This document shows positions 50,575 to 59,157 of a DNA stretch of 64,000 bases, piece by piece. Numbering within the stretch: the first letter of the stretch is position 1; each line of letters begins with the position of its first letter. Origin of the DNA: CAXXOK01 sp963675365. GTDB lineage: Bacteria > Bacillota > Clostridia > Christensenellales > Aristaeellaceae. The notes beneath the pieces were generated by a model. It saw nothing but the letters and a program-made list of their open reading frames with translations. It was not told the DNA's origin and made no database searches. Made by a program: the position numbers and the translations under genes. The DNA lies in contig CAXXVA010000001.1 in the NCBI GenBank assembly GCA_963675365.2, positions 310,001 through 374,000 of the forward strand. The letters are read 5' to 3'.

Positions 50575-51648
50575 ATGATGGGCAATACAATCGACTATGT
50601 AGGCAAAAACAATGAAAAACGCTTCTCAGAAGAAGCATTCAATGAGATCGACAACCTTGTCTTATCGCAAGCCTCATACCTTCAGTTGGAGTACATTCCT
50701 GGGTTCAACCGTGAATTGACTTTCCGGGATATCGCGGCATGTGAAGACACACGCGTTACGGGACTGGGGATATTGGAAAAGGATAATCGAAAGCTGCTGG
50801 CAAAGCTGGTGGAATCTAAACGCTTTGCGCATGTGCGCTTAACAAATTACGTGACGGATACTGACCCGGAACTGGAAAAGCAGTTTTCCGCGACCACATA
50901 TCTGTTGGATGACGGAACAGCCTATATTGCCTTTCGCGGCACAGACAGCACGCTGGTTGGGTGGAAAGAGGATTTCAACCTCTGTTATGCCGCGCCGGTT
51001 CATGCGCAGACCGCGGCCCTGGAGTACCTGCAGCATGCCGCCAACCGCCTTGATTGTCCGCTCCGTGTCGGGGGACACTCCAAAGGCGGGAACCTTGCGG
51101 TATATGCAAGCGCTCATAGCCCAATGGATATTCAATCCCGCATTATGGCTGTGTATTGCAATGATGGACCAGGGATGGATGAGGATACCTTTGCAAGCGA
51201 AGGCTATCAAAGAATCCAACAAAATATACATTCGTTTGTCCCACAGTCATCCATTATCGGAATGCTTTTACTGCATCCAGAAAACTACACGGTGGTGAAC
51301 TCAACGGGCTTCAGTATTATGCAGCATAATCCTTTTTATTGGCAGGTAGAAGACAATCACTTTATCGTTATCGATCAATTACGCCGAGGAAGCCAGTATA
51401 TGGATACACTCATTAAGAACTGGCTTCGCAGTGTGGATGAGCAAGAACGCATGGTTTTCATCAACACATTCTATTCCCTATTAGCAGCCACCAAAGCCGA
51501 GACACTGGGACAACTTGCGGAAGGCGCGCTGAAAAATGGGCCGGCAGTCCTTGCGGCCGTGAGCAGCATTGATGATAAAACCCGTAAGATCATTCTGCAG
51601 GTTTTTTCCGCATTGCTAAACGCAGCCATCAAGAGCTATTCCAAATAA
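50575..51648 (+). CDS. DUF2974 (Mbeg1-like) lipase-fold protein
   Basis: A 357-residue alpha/beta-hydrolase-type protein: TAYIAFRGTDSTLVGWKEDF and the nucleophile elbow LRVGGHSKGGNLAVYAS (G-H-S-K-G), as in DUF2974 proteins related to class 3 lipases. A downstream His in IMQHNPFYWQVEDNHFIV may complete the triad. No signal peptide, so it acts inside the cell. Third gene of the phasin-UbiB operon, consistent with acyl-lipid turnover. Confidence 0.85.
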   Translation: MMGNTIDYVGKNNEKRFSEEAFNEIDNLVLSQASYLQLEYIPGFNRELTFRDIAACEDTRVTGLGILEKDNRKLLAKLVESKRFAHVRLTNYVTDTDPELEKQFSATTYLLDDGTAYIAFRGTDSTLVGWKEDFNLCYAAPVHAQTAALEYLQHAANRLDCPLRVGGHSKGGNLAVYASAHSPMDIQSRIMAVYCNDGPGMDEDTFASEGYQRIQQNIHSFVPQSSIIGMLLLHPENYTVVNSTGFSIMQHNPFYWQVEDNHFIVIDQLRRGSQYMDTLIKNWLRSVDEQERMVFINTFYSLLAATKAETLGQLAEGALKNGPAVLAAVSSIDDKTRKIILQVFSALLNAAIKSYSK

Positions 51649-51665
51649 CAAACCGGGAGATTAGC

Positions 51666-52232
51666 ATGGCGGACGAGAAAAGCATGGCACGAAACGCGCT
51701 GGCTGATAGTGCAGTCCGCTTAGTGTTGAGCGGCATTCCATTCGAGAAGCTGACAATTAAACAGATCACCGACGGCGCCAAGCTTATCCGCCCGACGTTT
51801 TACCACCATTTTATTGATAAATATGAGATGCTGGAATGGATTTTCAAAAGCGATGTGATTGATCCTGCCCGCGCACTGATAGAAGTTCAATATTACAGAG
51901 AAGCTTTTGGATTGATACTCAAAAGGATAGAAAAGCATCGTTTGTTTTACGAATGCGTATTGAAATTGGAAGGACAGAATTCTTTTGCTTCCATCATGGA
52001 AAACACATTGGTTGATTTGCTCCGCGAAATGTTAATGAAAGCACATGACCATCACAACCATCTGCCACTGCTCACCGCTGATAATCTAGCACTATTCTAT
52101 GGTGATATGCTAACAAATGTATTAAAGTTGTGGATAAAGCGAGGGGAAGAAACCTCGGTCGAACAGACGTTGGAAGCGTTTGAATATCTGTGCAAGCATT
52201 CAATGCTGGAAATATTGGTTAAAGACGGATAG
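51666..52232 (+). CDS. TetR-family regulator (DhaS-like)
   Basis: A 188-residue protein with an N-terminal TetR helix-turn-helix (FEKLTIKQITDGAKLIRPTF then YHHFIDKYEMLEW). It follows the lipase-like gene by 17 bases, so it is probably cotranscribed and may repress its own operon through one of the inverted repeats at 48.4-48.5 kb. The C-terminal domain (LFYECVLKLEGQNSFASIME) is of the type that binds hydrophobic ligands. Confidence 0.82.
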   Translation: MADEKSMARNALADSAVRLVLSGIPFEKLTIKQITDGAKLIRPTFYHHFIDKYEMLEWIFKSDVIDPARALIEVQYYREAFGLILKRIEKHRLFYECVLKLEGQNSFASIMENTLVDLLREMLMKAHDHHNHLPLLTADNLALFYGDMLTNVLKLWIKRGEETSVEQTLEAFEYLCKHSMLEILVKDG

Positions 52233-52328
52233 AGTTAGAACTTATTGCATAACATGTCTCGACATTACCGTAAGTAAATTTGACCTGATAACCAAGACGC
52301 ACAATTCTTAAAACGAAAAATCATCATT

Positions 52329-52829
52329 GTGAAAACTTTCTGGTTCCTCATTGGGACAAGTAGTTCCGTAGCATCAGCTCAATTATGGCCGAAAACCTGG
52401 GATTTATTCTGCGGATATCCTCAAAAGGGACAGTTTCGGAAATCCACTTCCCCCTCTTTCTCTGCGATATTTACTTTCTGCTTTACGGTATCCATCGGCA
52501 GCCTATGGGAAATCTATGAATATACAATTGACGGTATTCTTACGCTGAATATGTATAAGTAACTACCTGGAAACCATACTCCGCTAGTTAGACGTATGGC
52601 GCTAATGGATACAAAGCTGGATATTATCATTAATGTTTGCGGTACATGGCCACTGCGGTCACCGACTATATTTTGCTTAAGCGCAAGCGGGCATCTGGTT
52701 GGGCACAAAATGGTATGGTCATGGAATAATAGTTCAAATGTGGTGCCGATTACGATGCGTTGTGCTCTGGTTATGAATATACTTTGTTTGGTATACACAT
52801 ACGCACATCAGGAGGATTGCGATGCCTGA
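52329..52829 (+). pseudogene. Remnant of a YjdF/DUF2238-like membrane protein
   Basis: Two pieces in one frame are separated by an in-frame TAA (52560-52562): FCFTVSIGSLWEIYEYTIDG then ILTLNMYK before it, and MALMDTKLDIIINVCGTW after it. G-x-L-W-E-x-x-E-Y and D-T-x-x-D-I-I-x-x-x-x-G are the family core. The 5' end is missing and the 3' end degenerate. The rest of the gap 52233-52821 shows nothing else. Confidence 0.55.
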
Positions 52830-53421
52830 TTCAAACATCACAAAGCTGGCACTGGCCAATTCACTAAAGCGTCTGATGGTGCAGAAATCATTTGATGAAA
52901 TCAGCGTCAGTAATATAGCCGATGGTTGTAGTCTAACCAGACAATCCTTCTATTATCATTTCAAAGACAAGTATGATTTGATGAATTGGATTTACTATAC
53001 GGAAACCACCCGCATTATGATTAGCAACGACGCGTCCGAGTTCTGGACGGACAACCTAAAAGATCTATGCTATTATATGCAGCAAAACAAAATATTCTAT
53101 CAAAATGCACTTAATACCACAGGCCAGAATTCCTTCCCAGAATATCTGCGCGAATATATAATGGATATTTCCATTTCTGCCATTGAGCGTATACTAAATA
53201 CAGAAGCAGAATGGAAAAACTGGGAATTCACTGTTTCGTTTTTCGCTACAGCTTTCGTTGCCTTTATCGTACGATGGTCGAACAACGGTATGAATGAAGA
53301 CCCCGCGGTATTTTTGAAGGATATGCGTTCCTTGTTTGACGGTAGTATACAGCGCGAAATAGCAAAGAAGCAAAAGAAAGTCTCTCCGTCACATCCGGAA
53401 ACACCGCTGAAATCCCCTTGA
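52822..53421 (+). CDS. TetR-family regulator (DhaS-like)
   Basis: A 199-residue protein; HTH segment FDEISVSNIADGCSLTRQSF then YYHFKDKYDLMNW. It is about one third similar in layout to the neighbouring TetR at 51666, suggesting an old duplication. AGGAGG lies 7 bases before the ATG. Its target may be the inverted repeat at 54600-54618 in front of the radical SAM pseudogene operon. Confidence 0.82.
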   Translation: MPDSNITKLALANSLKRLMVQKSFDEISVSNIADGCSLTRQSFYYHFKDKYDLMNWIYYTETTRIMISNDASEFWTDNLKDLCYYMQQNKIFYQNALNTTGQNSFPEYLREYIMDISISAIERILNTEAEWKNWEFTVSFFATAFVAFIVRWSNNGMNEDPAVFLKDMRSLFDGSIQREIAKKQKKVSPSHPETPLKSP

Positions 53422-53422
53422 C

Positions 53423-54502
53423 TTACCCATAGTTAATGTCTGGATTCCAACTCTGTAGCACAATCCAGAGTCCGGAACTGGTACAAAGATACATTTCATA
53501 CAAAATTTCAAGAAGCGAGTGCGGAAGCGATTCTCTGCATCTTGTTTCGAAATATGCTCTTTTTACCAAATCAACGGTCATATAATCCAAACCATGCGTG
53601 ATTTTATCACTGATGTACTGTATGTCCCTGAACCATTCCAGCGTAATCAACAGTTCGCCGTTTTCATCTCTTTCCCGATATATAAAGTCATACACCGTAT
53701 CCCTGCACTGTTTGGAAACGCCGTCCCGGGCGATATAAACTCCGAACAAGTTGCCAAAACCAATGGCCGTGCGAACGCAATCCGATGAAGTCACACGGTT
53801 CATGTTTTTTTCGCTGTAATACAAGTGATACCCATATAAGCAGCGGTTCCTCTTAAGCAACTGGAATGCATTTATATCGCTTGCACTGCTGAAATGGTGA
53901 TCCACCGCTTGGACAGAAATGATTAGATTATGCGTTTGGCCGAAGATCGAAGCCGTTTGTTCCGAAATTAGCGCGGCAGGGGTCTTAACGATGAATACGC
54001 ATTCGTCAAAGCAGTTGGCCATTTCACATAGGGCAACTATATCCTCCTGTTGGTGTAGGCGGCAGATAAAGGTAAAAATACCCATTCCCCGACTTTCCGT
54101 AAACAAACGTTTCAACCAGTCATAAAACGCGGGGGAGGATTCCGTAAGATCAAACAGCAGAAGCCAAGGAAGCCGCTCCCCGCTTTCCTGCTGTTTTTTT
54201 ATCAGCTTGCTAACTCCATAGATCCAGCTGTTATAACCAAGATTGACCCCCACTTTTTTAAACGTGTCGTAATCCACTTCGGAGATTATTCTTTTAACTA
54301 TAGGGATATATGTGTTCTTTGGATTGGCAATTGCTTTGCGGGCGCTCAAAAATAAACGTCTATGCGCGTCGTTTTTTGAAAAGAGAAGACCCAAGTCGAC
54401 CAAATTCCTTAAACTGCGTTTTATGTTTCCTTTCGCGTCATCCAACGCTTTGCCGACAGCGATATCAATGGCTTGCCTCACAAGCCGATGTTGTAAATCC
54501 AC
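53423..54502 (-). CDS. Radical-SAM-like paralogue without the cysteine cluster
   Basis: A 359-residue protein starting at GTG. Its layout follows the radical SAM proteins of this cluster: VNLGYNSWIYGVSKL ... GERLPWLLLFDL corresponds to VNATMIGYRKQLK ... GCNVPWAILMDP; QEDIVALCEMANCFDECVFI to KADIIKLCEMHPDCAFLAF; YSEKNMNRVTSSDCVRTAIG to YTSQNTEIIGSEAYFDYLIE. The C-x3-C-x2-C motif and G-G-E-P are absent. It is probably a non-catalytic partner or regulator. The homology is my reading of aligned segments and needs a structure or profile check. Confidence 0.6.
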   Translation of the reverse strand: MDLQHRLVRQAIDIAVGKALDDAKGNIKRSLRNLVDLGLLFSKNDAHRRLFLSARKAIANPKNTYIPIVKRIISEVDYDTFKKVGVNLGYNSWIYGVSKLIKKQQESGERLPWLLLFDLTESSPAFYDWLKRLFTESRGMGIFTFICRLHQQEDIVALCEMANCFDECVFIVKTPAALISEQTASIFGQTHNLIISVQAVDHHFSSASDINAFQLLKRNRCLYGYHLYYSEKNMNRVTSSDCVRTAIGFGNLFGVYIARDGVSKQCRDTVYDFIYRERDENGELLITLEWFRDIQYISDKITHGLDYMTVDLVKRAYFETRCRESLPHSLLEILYEMYLCTSSGLWIVLQSWNPDINYG

Positions 54503-54582
54503 AAAAACCTGTCTCCTTCCCTTGCATCATGATTTTCCACATCAATTGCCTTTATTTTATCCTGAAAAGAAGCGGCTTCCTA

Positions 54583-54618
54583 TTGACAAAAACATCAATG
54601 TGTAAAATATTTTTACAC
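54583..54618 (+). promoter_or_regulatory. Repressible promoter of the second radical SAM operon
   Basis: TTGACA (54583-54588) lies 17-18 bases before an AT-rich -10 region that coincides with a perfect inverted repeat, GTGTAAAA (54600-54607), TAT, TTTTACAC (54611-54618). A repressor bound here would block polymerase. A TetR gene lies 1.2 kb away. The minus-strand paralogue gene starts 98 bases to the left. Confidence 0.65.
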
Positions 54619-54701
54619 TTTTTGTTTTTTGTCTAATTACTGCGAATACACGATATGCTAAACTCCATAATAGAAAAGTGACATAAGGAGGGTAAGATGA
54701 C

Positions 54702-55960
54702 ATGAATAAGACGGTCAGTAAGACAAGGCTGACACTGGCTTACTTCTATTTGGAATCTAACCCTCAAAAAAACATTCCGAAGCTATTGAACTATATCGAT
54801 TGCTTTGATCAAAAGGACAATATTGCAAGCCAAATCGAAACTATCCGCGAAGTTGTCGAGGGTAAGGACAACAACTGGTATCGATCAATCCTCAGCATAT
54901 GGTCGGATATCGACACCGATGTACAGAAAGCCTTTTTTCTGAGCTTCATTTTAAACGCCTATCTCTTGAGTGATCCCAAGCGGGATAAAGCCCGCGAGAA
55001 GTATGGCTGTAACATTCCCTGGGCGATCTTGCTGGATCCCACTTCAGCCTGCAGTCTAAAATGTACCGGCTGCTGGGCGGATGAATATGGAAATACGCTG
55101 TCCATGAGCTACGAAACGTTGGATAGCGTTATTCAACAGGGTAAAGAACTGTGCATCTACTTCTTCATCTATTTAGGCGGAGAACCTCTGGTGCGCAAGA
55201 AGGATATCATCAGCCTGTGCGAAAAGCACAAAGATTGTGAATTCCTCGCATTTACCAATGATACCTTGATTGACGAGGAATTTGCCGACGAAATGCTGCA
55301 TGCTAAAAACTTCGTACCAGCTATCAGTATTGAGGGCTTTAAGAGGGCAACGGATTCGCGCCGCGGCCCAGGCACTCATCAAGCGGTTATCCGTGCCATG
55401 GATATACTTAGGCAAAAAAAACTAATCTTCGACGCTTCTCTTTACCATACCCAATCTAACACAGAGGAAATCGGAAGTGAAGAGTTTATCGACTTTATAA
55501 TTGAAAACCGATGTTTACCATGGATTTCTGGAACGATGGTGAATACGCAGGCGGCTGCATTGCCGGGGGGCACAAGTACTTGCATATCAACGTAAACAGG
55601 GATATTAAGCCCTGCGCATTTACACACTATTCAAACATAAACATCTCCGAGACAACGCTTCTTGAGGCACTGCAGTTTCCTTTATTTATACAATACCGTA
55701 AAAACCGACCGTTCAATAGAAAACACCTGCGGCCCTGCCCATTGCTGAACAACTCGGAAAAATTGGCCGAAAGGGTGGAGAAATCCGGCGTGTATTCTAC
55801 AGACCTCATTCAGCCGGAAGACGTTCGAAAACTGAACGCCAAGTGCATGAATGCTGCCGAGAATTGGGCACGGACGGCGGATCATATCTGGAGTGAGCTG
55901 CATCCCTGGGTCGGCTGTGATACAGCAGACGATAGCGCAGAGATAGCCGCGGTTTGGTAA
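54702..55960 (+). pseudogene. Radical SAM protein gene with internal deletion and frameshift
   Basis: The first frame (54702-55595) matches the intact protein at 46.9-48.3 kb from the N-terminus through PWAILLDPTSACSLKCTGCW and LGGEPLVRKKDI to EEFIDFIIENRC, then goes out of frame. The remainder (from 55511) resumes in another frame at MFTMDFWNDGEYAGGCIAGG and runs to 55960 with RPCPLLNNSEKL. About 45 codons (the W-F-F-T-Y-x-P-V-G region) are missing at the junction near 55508. An inactive copy unless both parts are made separately. Confidence 0.82.
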
Positions 55961-55966
55961 AGATCA

Positions 55967-56848
55967 ATGACAAAAGCAACATCATCTGATTTGTGCCATC
56001 TTGGTCTGGAGACTGTTGATAGCGATACAACCACTGGACGTCATACGCTTCTTAACCGGATACTTGTTGTGATTCCCGCGTTAGCGCTACTGATATCCGT
56101 TATATGGATTCACGGACTATATATCAGAGTTGTTACGGTAGTGGTCGGCTTGCTGTGCATCAATGAAATGTTAAATGCGGTCTCTCGAAAAGCATGCCCC
56201 ATCCGTTTTATAGGATATTTATTTGCAGGGCTGCTCTATCCATCCTATGTGTGTCTGGGCGGCCTTACTGGTGCGGCAATATTGCTGACGTTTTGTGTAA
56301 TGGCAGTTTTTACATTGCTGCTGATCTCAGGGCGCAACTTGATGGATGGATTGCTTACAATACTTGCAATGGTATATCCTGGGCTGTTCTTTGGCTCAAT
56401 ATTCGGTATCGTGTGCCTGCCCAGTTTACAGGCTTCGCGGTTTTTGTTGATTGTTGTGTTTAGTAGTGCCATCCTGACTGATACGTTTGCATATTTCGGT
56501 GGCATATTATTTGGACGGCACAAATTAATAGAAGCAATCAGCCCGAAGAAAACAGTTGAAGGTGCGATCACAGGCACAGTCTTGGGTACGATAGGGTTAA
56601 CTGTCGTGGGAATACTGGCGCAAAACATGTTTGGTTTTCATTTATATATCTGGTGGTATCTGCCGCTTGGGCTACTGCTGTCTGTATTGGCACAGGTTGG
56701 TGACCTGGCGGCCTCATTAATCAAACGTTCTTTTGGCATCAAGGATTTCGGGCGTATTATGGGCCCTCACGGCGGCGTATTGGACCGGCTGGACAGCGTA
56801 CTGTTCATAGTCCCCGCTGTTTATGCATTTTATATGATGATCCTGTAA
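55967..56848 (+). CDS. cdsA: Phosphatidate cytidylyltransferase CdsA
   Basis: A 293-residue protein with about eight transmembrane segments and the C-terminal CdsA signature SLIKRSFGIKDFGRIMGPHG then GVLDRLDS. The usual P-G-H-G-G appears as G-P-H-G-G. It converts phosphatidic acid and CTP to CDP-diacylglycerol. It begins 6 bases after the radical SAM pseudogene, in the same operon. Motif residues for metal and CTP (the two K-D and D-R-x-D) are kept, so activity is likely. Confidence 0.9.
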   Translation: MTKATSSDLCHLGLETVDSDTTTGRHTLLNRILVVIPALALLISVIWIHGLYIRVVTVVVGLLCINEMLNAVSRKACPIRFIGYLFAGLLYPSYVCLGGLTGAAILLTFCVMAVFTLLLISGRNLMDGLLTILAMVYPGLFFGSIFGIVCLPSLQASRFLLIVVFSSAILTDTFAYFGGILFGRHKLIEAISPKKTVEGAITGTVLGTIGLTVVGILAQNMFGFHLYIWWYLPLGLLLSVLAQVGDLAASLIKRSFGIKDFGRIMGPHGGVLDRLDSVLFIVPAVYAFYMMIL

Positions 56849-56912
56849 GACTGACGATGAAATTCTTGTTATAAACTTCTGTGGTTTACCCTAAATGGAT
56901 GAAGGTGAGCGT

Positions 56913-57770
56913 ATGGTCAAGATAACCGCAGACAGCACTTGCGATCTTTCCGCGGATATGCTGGAGAACTTGAGGATTACCGTAATGCCCCTGATTGTTC
57001 TGATTGATGGCAAAACGTTTTATGATGGTGTAGATATTATGCCCGCAGATATATTTCGGTACGTGGATTTGGAGGGGAAAACCTGCAAGACCGCCGCCGT
57101 AAACACATATGAATATGAGAGCTTTTTCCACAGGTTTTCATCAGAATACGAGGCAGTTATACATATTTGTTTAGGCTCCGGTTTTTCCTCCTGTTACCAG
57201 AACGCAACCATGGCTGCGGAGAAGTTTGATAATGTCTATGTCCTCGACTCGCAGAATCTGTCGTCTGGCAGCGGGCACGCAGTTTACGAAGCTGCCCTCA
57301 TGGCTCTCAATGGCGCCGGTGCACATGAGATCTGCCGCAGTTTGGAAGATCTTATTTCCAGAGTGGATGCAAGCTTTGTTATCGAGCAGTTGGATTACCT
57401 GCACAAAGGCGGGCGCTGTTCCGGCATAGAATTACTGGGGACAAAAATGCTGCAGATTAAGCCGTGTATAGAAGTCGTCAACGGAGAAATGATTGTCGGT
57501 AAAAAATACAGAGGCAGTTTTGATAGATGTCTTGATCAGTATGTTAAGGATAAGCTGTATAACAAGCAGAACATCGATTACAGCAGGGTGTTTATCACAC
57601 ATCCGATGTGTTCCGCAAAAACTATTGAAAGGGTAAAAGCGGCAGTTTGCCAATATGCCTGTTTTGATTCGGTTATTGAAACGCCTGCAGGGTGTACGGT
57701 ATCCAGCCATTGCGGTCCTCACACTCTTGGGATACTGTTTAAACGAACTGACAAGAAAACCCATGTCTAG
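56913..57770 (+). CDS. DegV-family fatty-acid-binding protein (FakB-like)
   Basis: A 285-residue protein starting MVKITADSTCDLSADMLENL after GGTG. DegV features: ADSTCDLS, YDGVDIMPADIF, SGFSSCYQNATMAA, VYVLDSQNLSSGSGHAVYEA and DYLHKGGRCSG. Members such as FakB present fatty acids to the FakA kinase, yielding the acyl-phosphate used by PlsY. No FakA gene is in the window. The location after CdsA in a cluster with two PlsY genes supports a fatty acid supply role. Confidence 0.87.
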   Translation: MVKITADSTCDLSADMLENLRITVMPLIVLIDGKTFYDGVDIMPADIFRYVDLEGKTCKTAAVNTYEYESFFHRFSSEYEAVIHICLGSGFSSCYQNATMAAEKFDNVYVLDSQNLSSGSGHAVYEAALMALNGAGAHEICRSLEDLISRVDASFVIEQLDYLHKGGRCSGIELLGTKMLQIKPCIEVVNGEMIVGKKYRGSFDRCLDQYVKDKLYNKQNIDYSRVFITHPMCSAKTIERVKAAVCQYACFDSVIETPAGCTVSSHCGPHTLGILFKRTDKKTHV

Positions 57771-58080
57771 GCATGAACAAGCCTGCAAAATACTCCGTCT
57801 GCTCATTCGGCCAACAGTGGATACACCCATAAAATGGTCCTCTTTGCCAAAATGTTGGTGTGGTGCTTTTCACCAGGATTTTAAAATTGACGTTTGTCCG
57901 GTTTTCTTCCTAGAGAGCTTGGAACCCTTATCCCCAAACAGCGATTATTATAATTCCATAGTGAGCAGATGGGGTAAAGCAAACATTGCTGAATACCTTA
58001 CAATTAATCTGCTTAGTACATATAATCAAAAGAAGCTGTATACTACGTATTGTTTTATCGCATTGCACACAATCATTTGA
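57771..58080 (+). other. Gene-free stretch
   Basis: About 310 bases after the DegV gene. Open frames here lack ribosome sites and known motifs. It probably represents decayed sequence that once carried the N-terminal part of the cardiolipin synthase gene found at 58.1 kb, but I cannot see the expected motifs. Confidence 0.35.
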
Positions 58081-58380
58081 GTGGAAAATGTGTTTCCTGT
58101 CAAGCAGTATATGCGATTCGGATGTATTCATACAAAAATAGTTTCGAGCGATGATACCCATGCGATTACAGGTAGTGTCAATATGAATTATCATAGTTTT
58201 TACTTGCACTTTACTAACGGCGTTTGGATTTGCGGAGCGCCTATGCTTACCGATATGAAAAAAGACATTGTCGAAACCTTAGCTATTTGCAAGGAAATTT
58301 CATTTCAGGCGTGGGAAAAGAGACCGCTGCATATCAAGTTTATAGAAAAGTTTTCCCGACTGCTCATTCCGATATTATAG
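58081..58380 (+). pseudogene. C-terminal fragment of cardiolipin synthase
   Basis: About 99 codons: CIHTKIVSSDDTHAITGSVN (second HKD motif, H-x-K-x4-D), MNYHSFYLHFTNGVWICG and the C-terminal KFIEKFSRLLIPIL. This equals the last fifth of phospholipase D-type cardiolipin synthases. The N-terminal transmembrane part and the first HKD motif are missing upstream, so it should be inactive. Confidence 0.8.
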
Positions 58381-58431
58381 TAAATTAAGGTTTGCGTATT
58401 GGCTCAAGAGTGAAAAAGCACAGGCCTCAGG

Positions 58432-59028
58432 CTAGTCTCCTGCTTCTTTGTCGATCACACCTGCCACACAGGCGGCCAGCAGGCGGCTGACGATCTTCGA
58501 TGCTTCATCCAAGCTGTATGATTTATCGGAAAGAAACCAGCTCTGATACACCGAAATCATGCCTGCGGTGACAAAATCGACGGTTACATTCAGGGCGATG
58601 GGTTCAATATCATTAGAGAGGCTTAATCCGCCAAACAGCTTATCCCTGAGTATCTGCTTAAGCCGAAGGCTAAGCGTGGAGCTTTTGATGGAACGGAGGA
58701 TCGCCGTATTCAGATCCAGATCCATATACAGGAGATTGTTCAGGCTCTTATAGAACAAATAAGGATCTTTGCTTAGCTTCGAAAACTCGATCCGTTCAAT
58801 CTCCGCCGTGAAAGCCGCGATAATCTCATTCTCAATTTCCTCCACCACTTCGTTGACGTTGCTGTAATGGAGATAGAAGGTATTACGATTGATGTCGGCG
58901 ATCTCAACAATCTCTTTCACCGTGATTTTTTCCAGCTCCTTGTCGATCAGCAGTTTGGCAAACGCGTTTCGTATGCTTTTTCGTGTACGCACCCATCTGC
59001 GGTCGGTCTTTGTCTCAGCATTTACCAT
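58432..59028 (-). CDS. TetR-family regulator
   Basis: A 198-residue protein with HTH KITVKEIVEIADINRNTFYL then HYSNVNEV. Divergent from the glycosyltransferase gene with a 130-base shared promoter region, so it probably controls the glycolipid operon. The C-terminal ligand domain is helical (FVTAGMISVYQSWFLSD). Confidence 0.85.
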   Translation of the reverse strand: MVNAETKTDRRWVRTRKSIRNAFAKLLIDKELEKITVKEIVEIADINRNTFYLHYSNVNEVVEEIENEIIAAFTAEIERIEFSKLSKDPYLFYKSLNNLLYMDLDLNTAILRSIKSSTLSLRLKQILRDKLFGGLSLSNDIEPIALNVTVDFVTAGMISVYQSWFLSDKSYSLDEASKIVSRLLAACVAGVIDKEAGD

Positions 59029-59082
59029 GTGTTCCCCCCAGTAGTGTCATCCATAATGCGACACAATTGCGTCATTTGACCA

Positions 59083-59110
59083 TTGATTAACGATACACGA
59101 TTATTATAAT
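59083..59110 (+). promoter_or_regulatory. Promoter of the glycosyltransferase operon
   Basis: TTGATT (59083-59088), 16-base spacer, TATAAT (59105-59110), 48 bases before the proposed CTG start. The region between this and the divergent TetR start has imperfect repeats (GCGAC/GCGTC) that could be operator. Confidence 0.6.
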
Positions 59111-59157
59111 ATACATGTGTAGCCAAATCAACTTCACTCGATAGGAGAGGAGCCCCT

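Noticed and set aside
57655..58080. Frame of 141 codons overlapping the DegV gene end
   Set aside because: Its first part is only the DegV gene in another frame; the rest has no motif or ribosome site.
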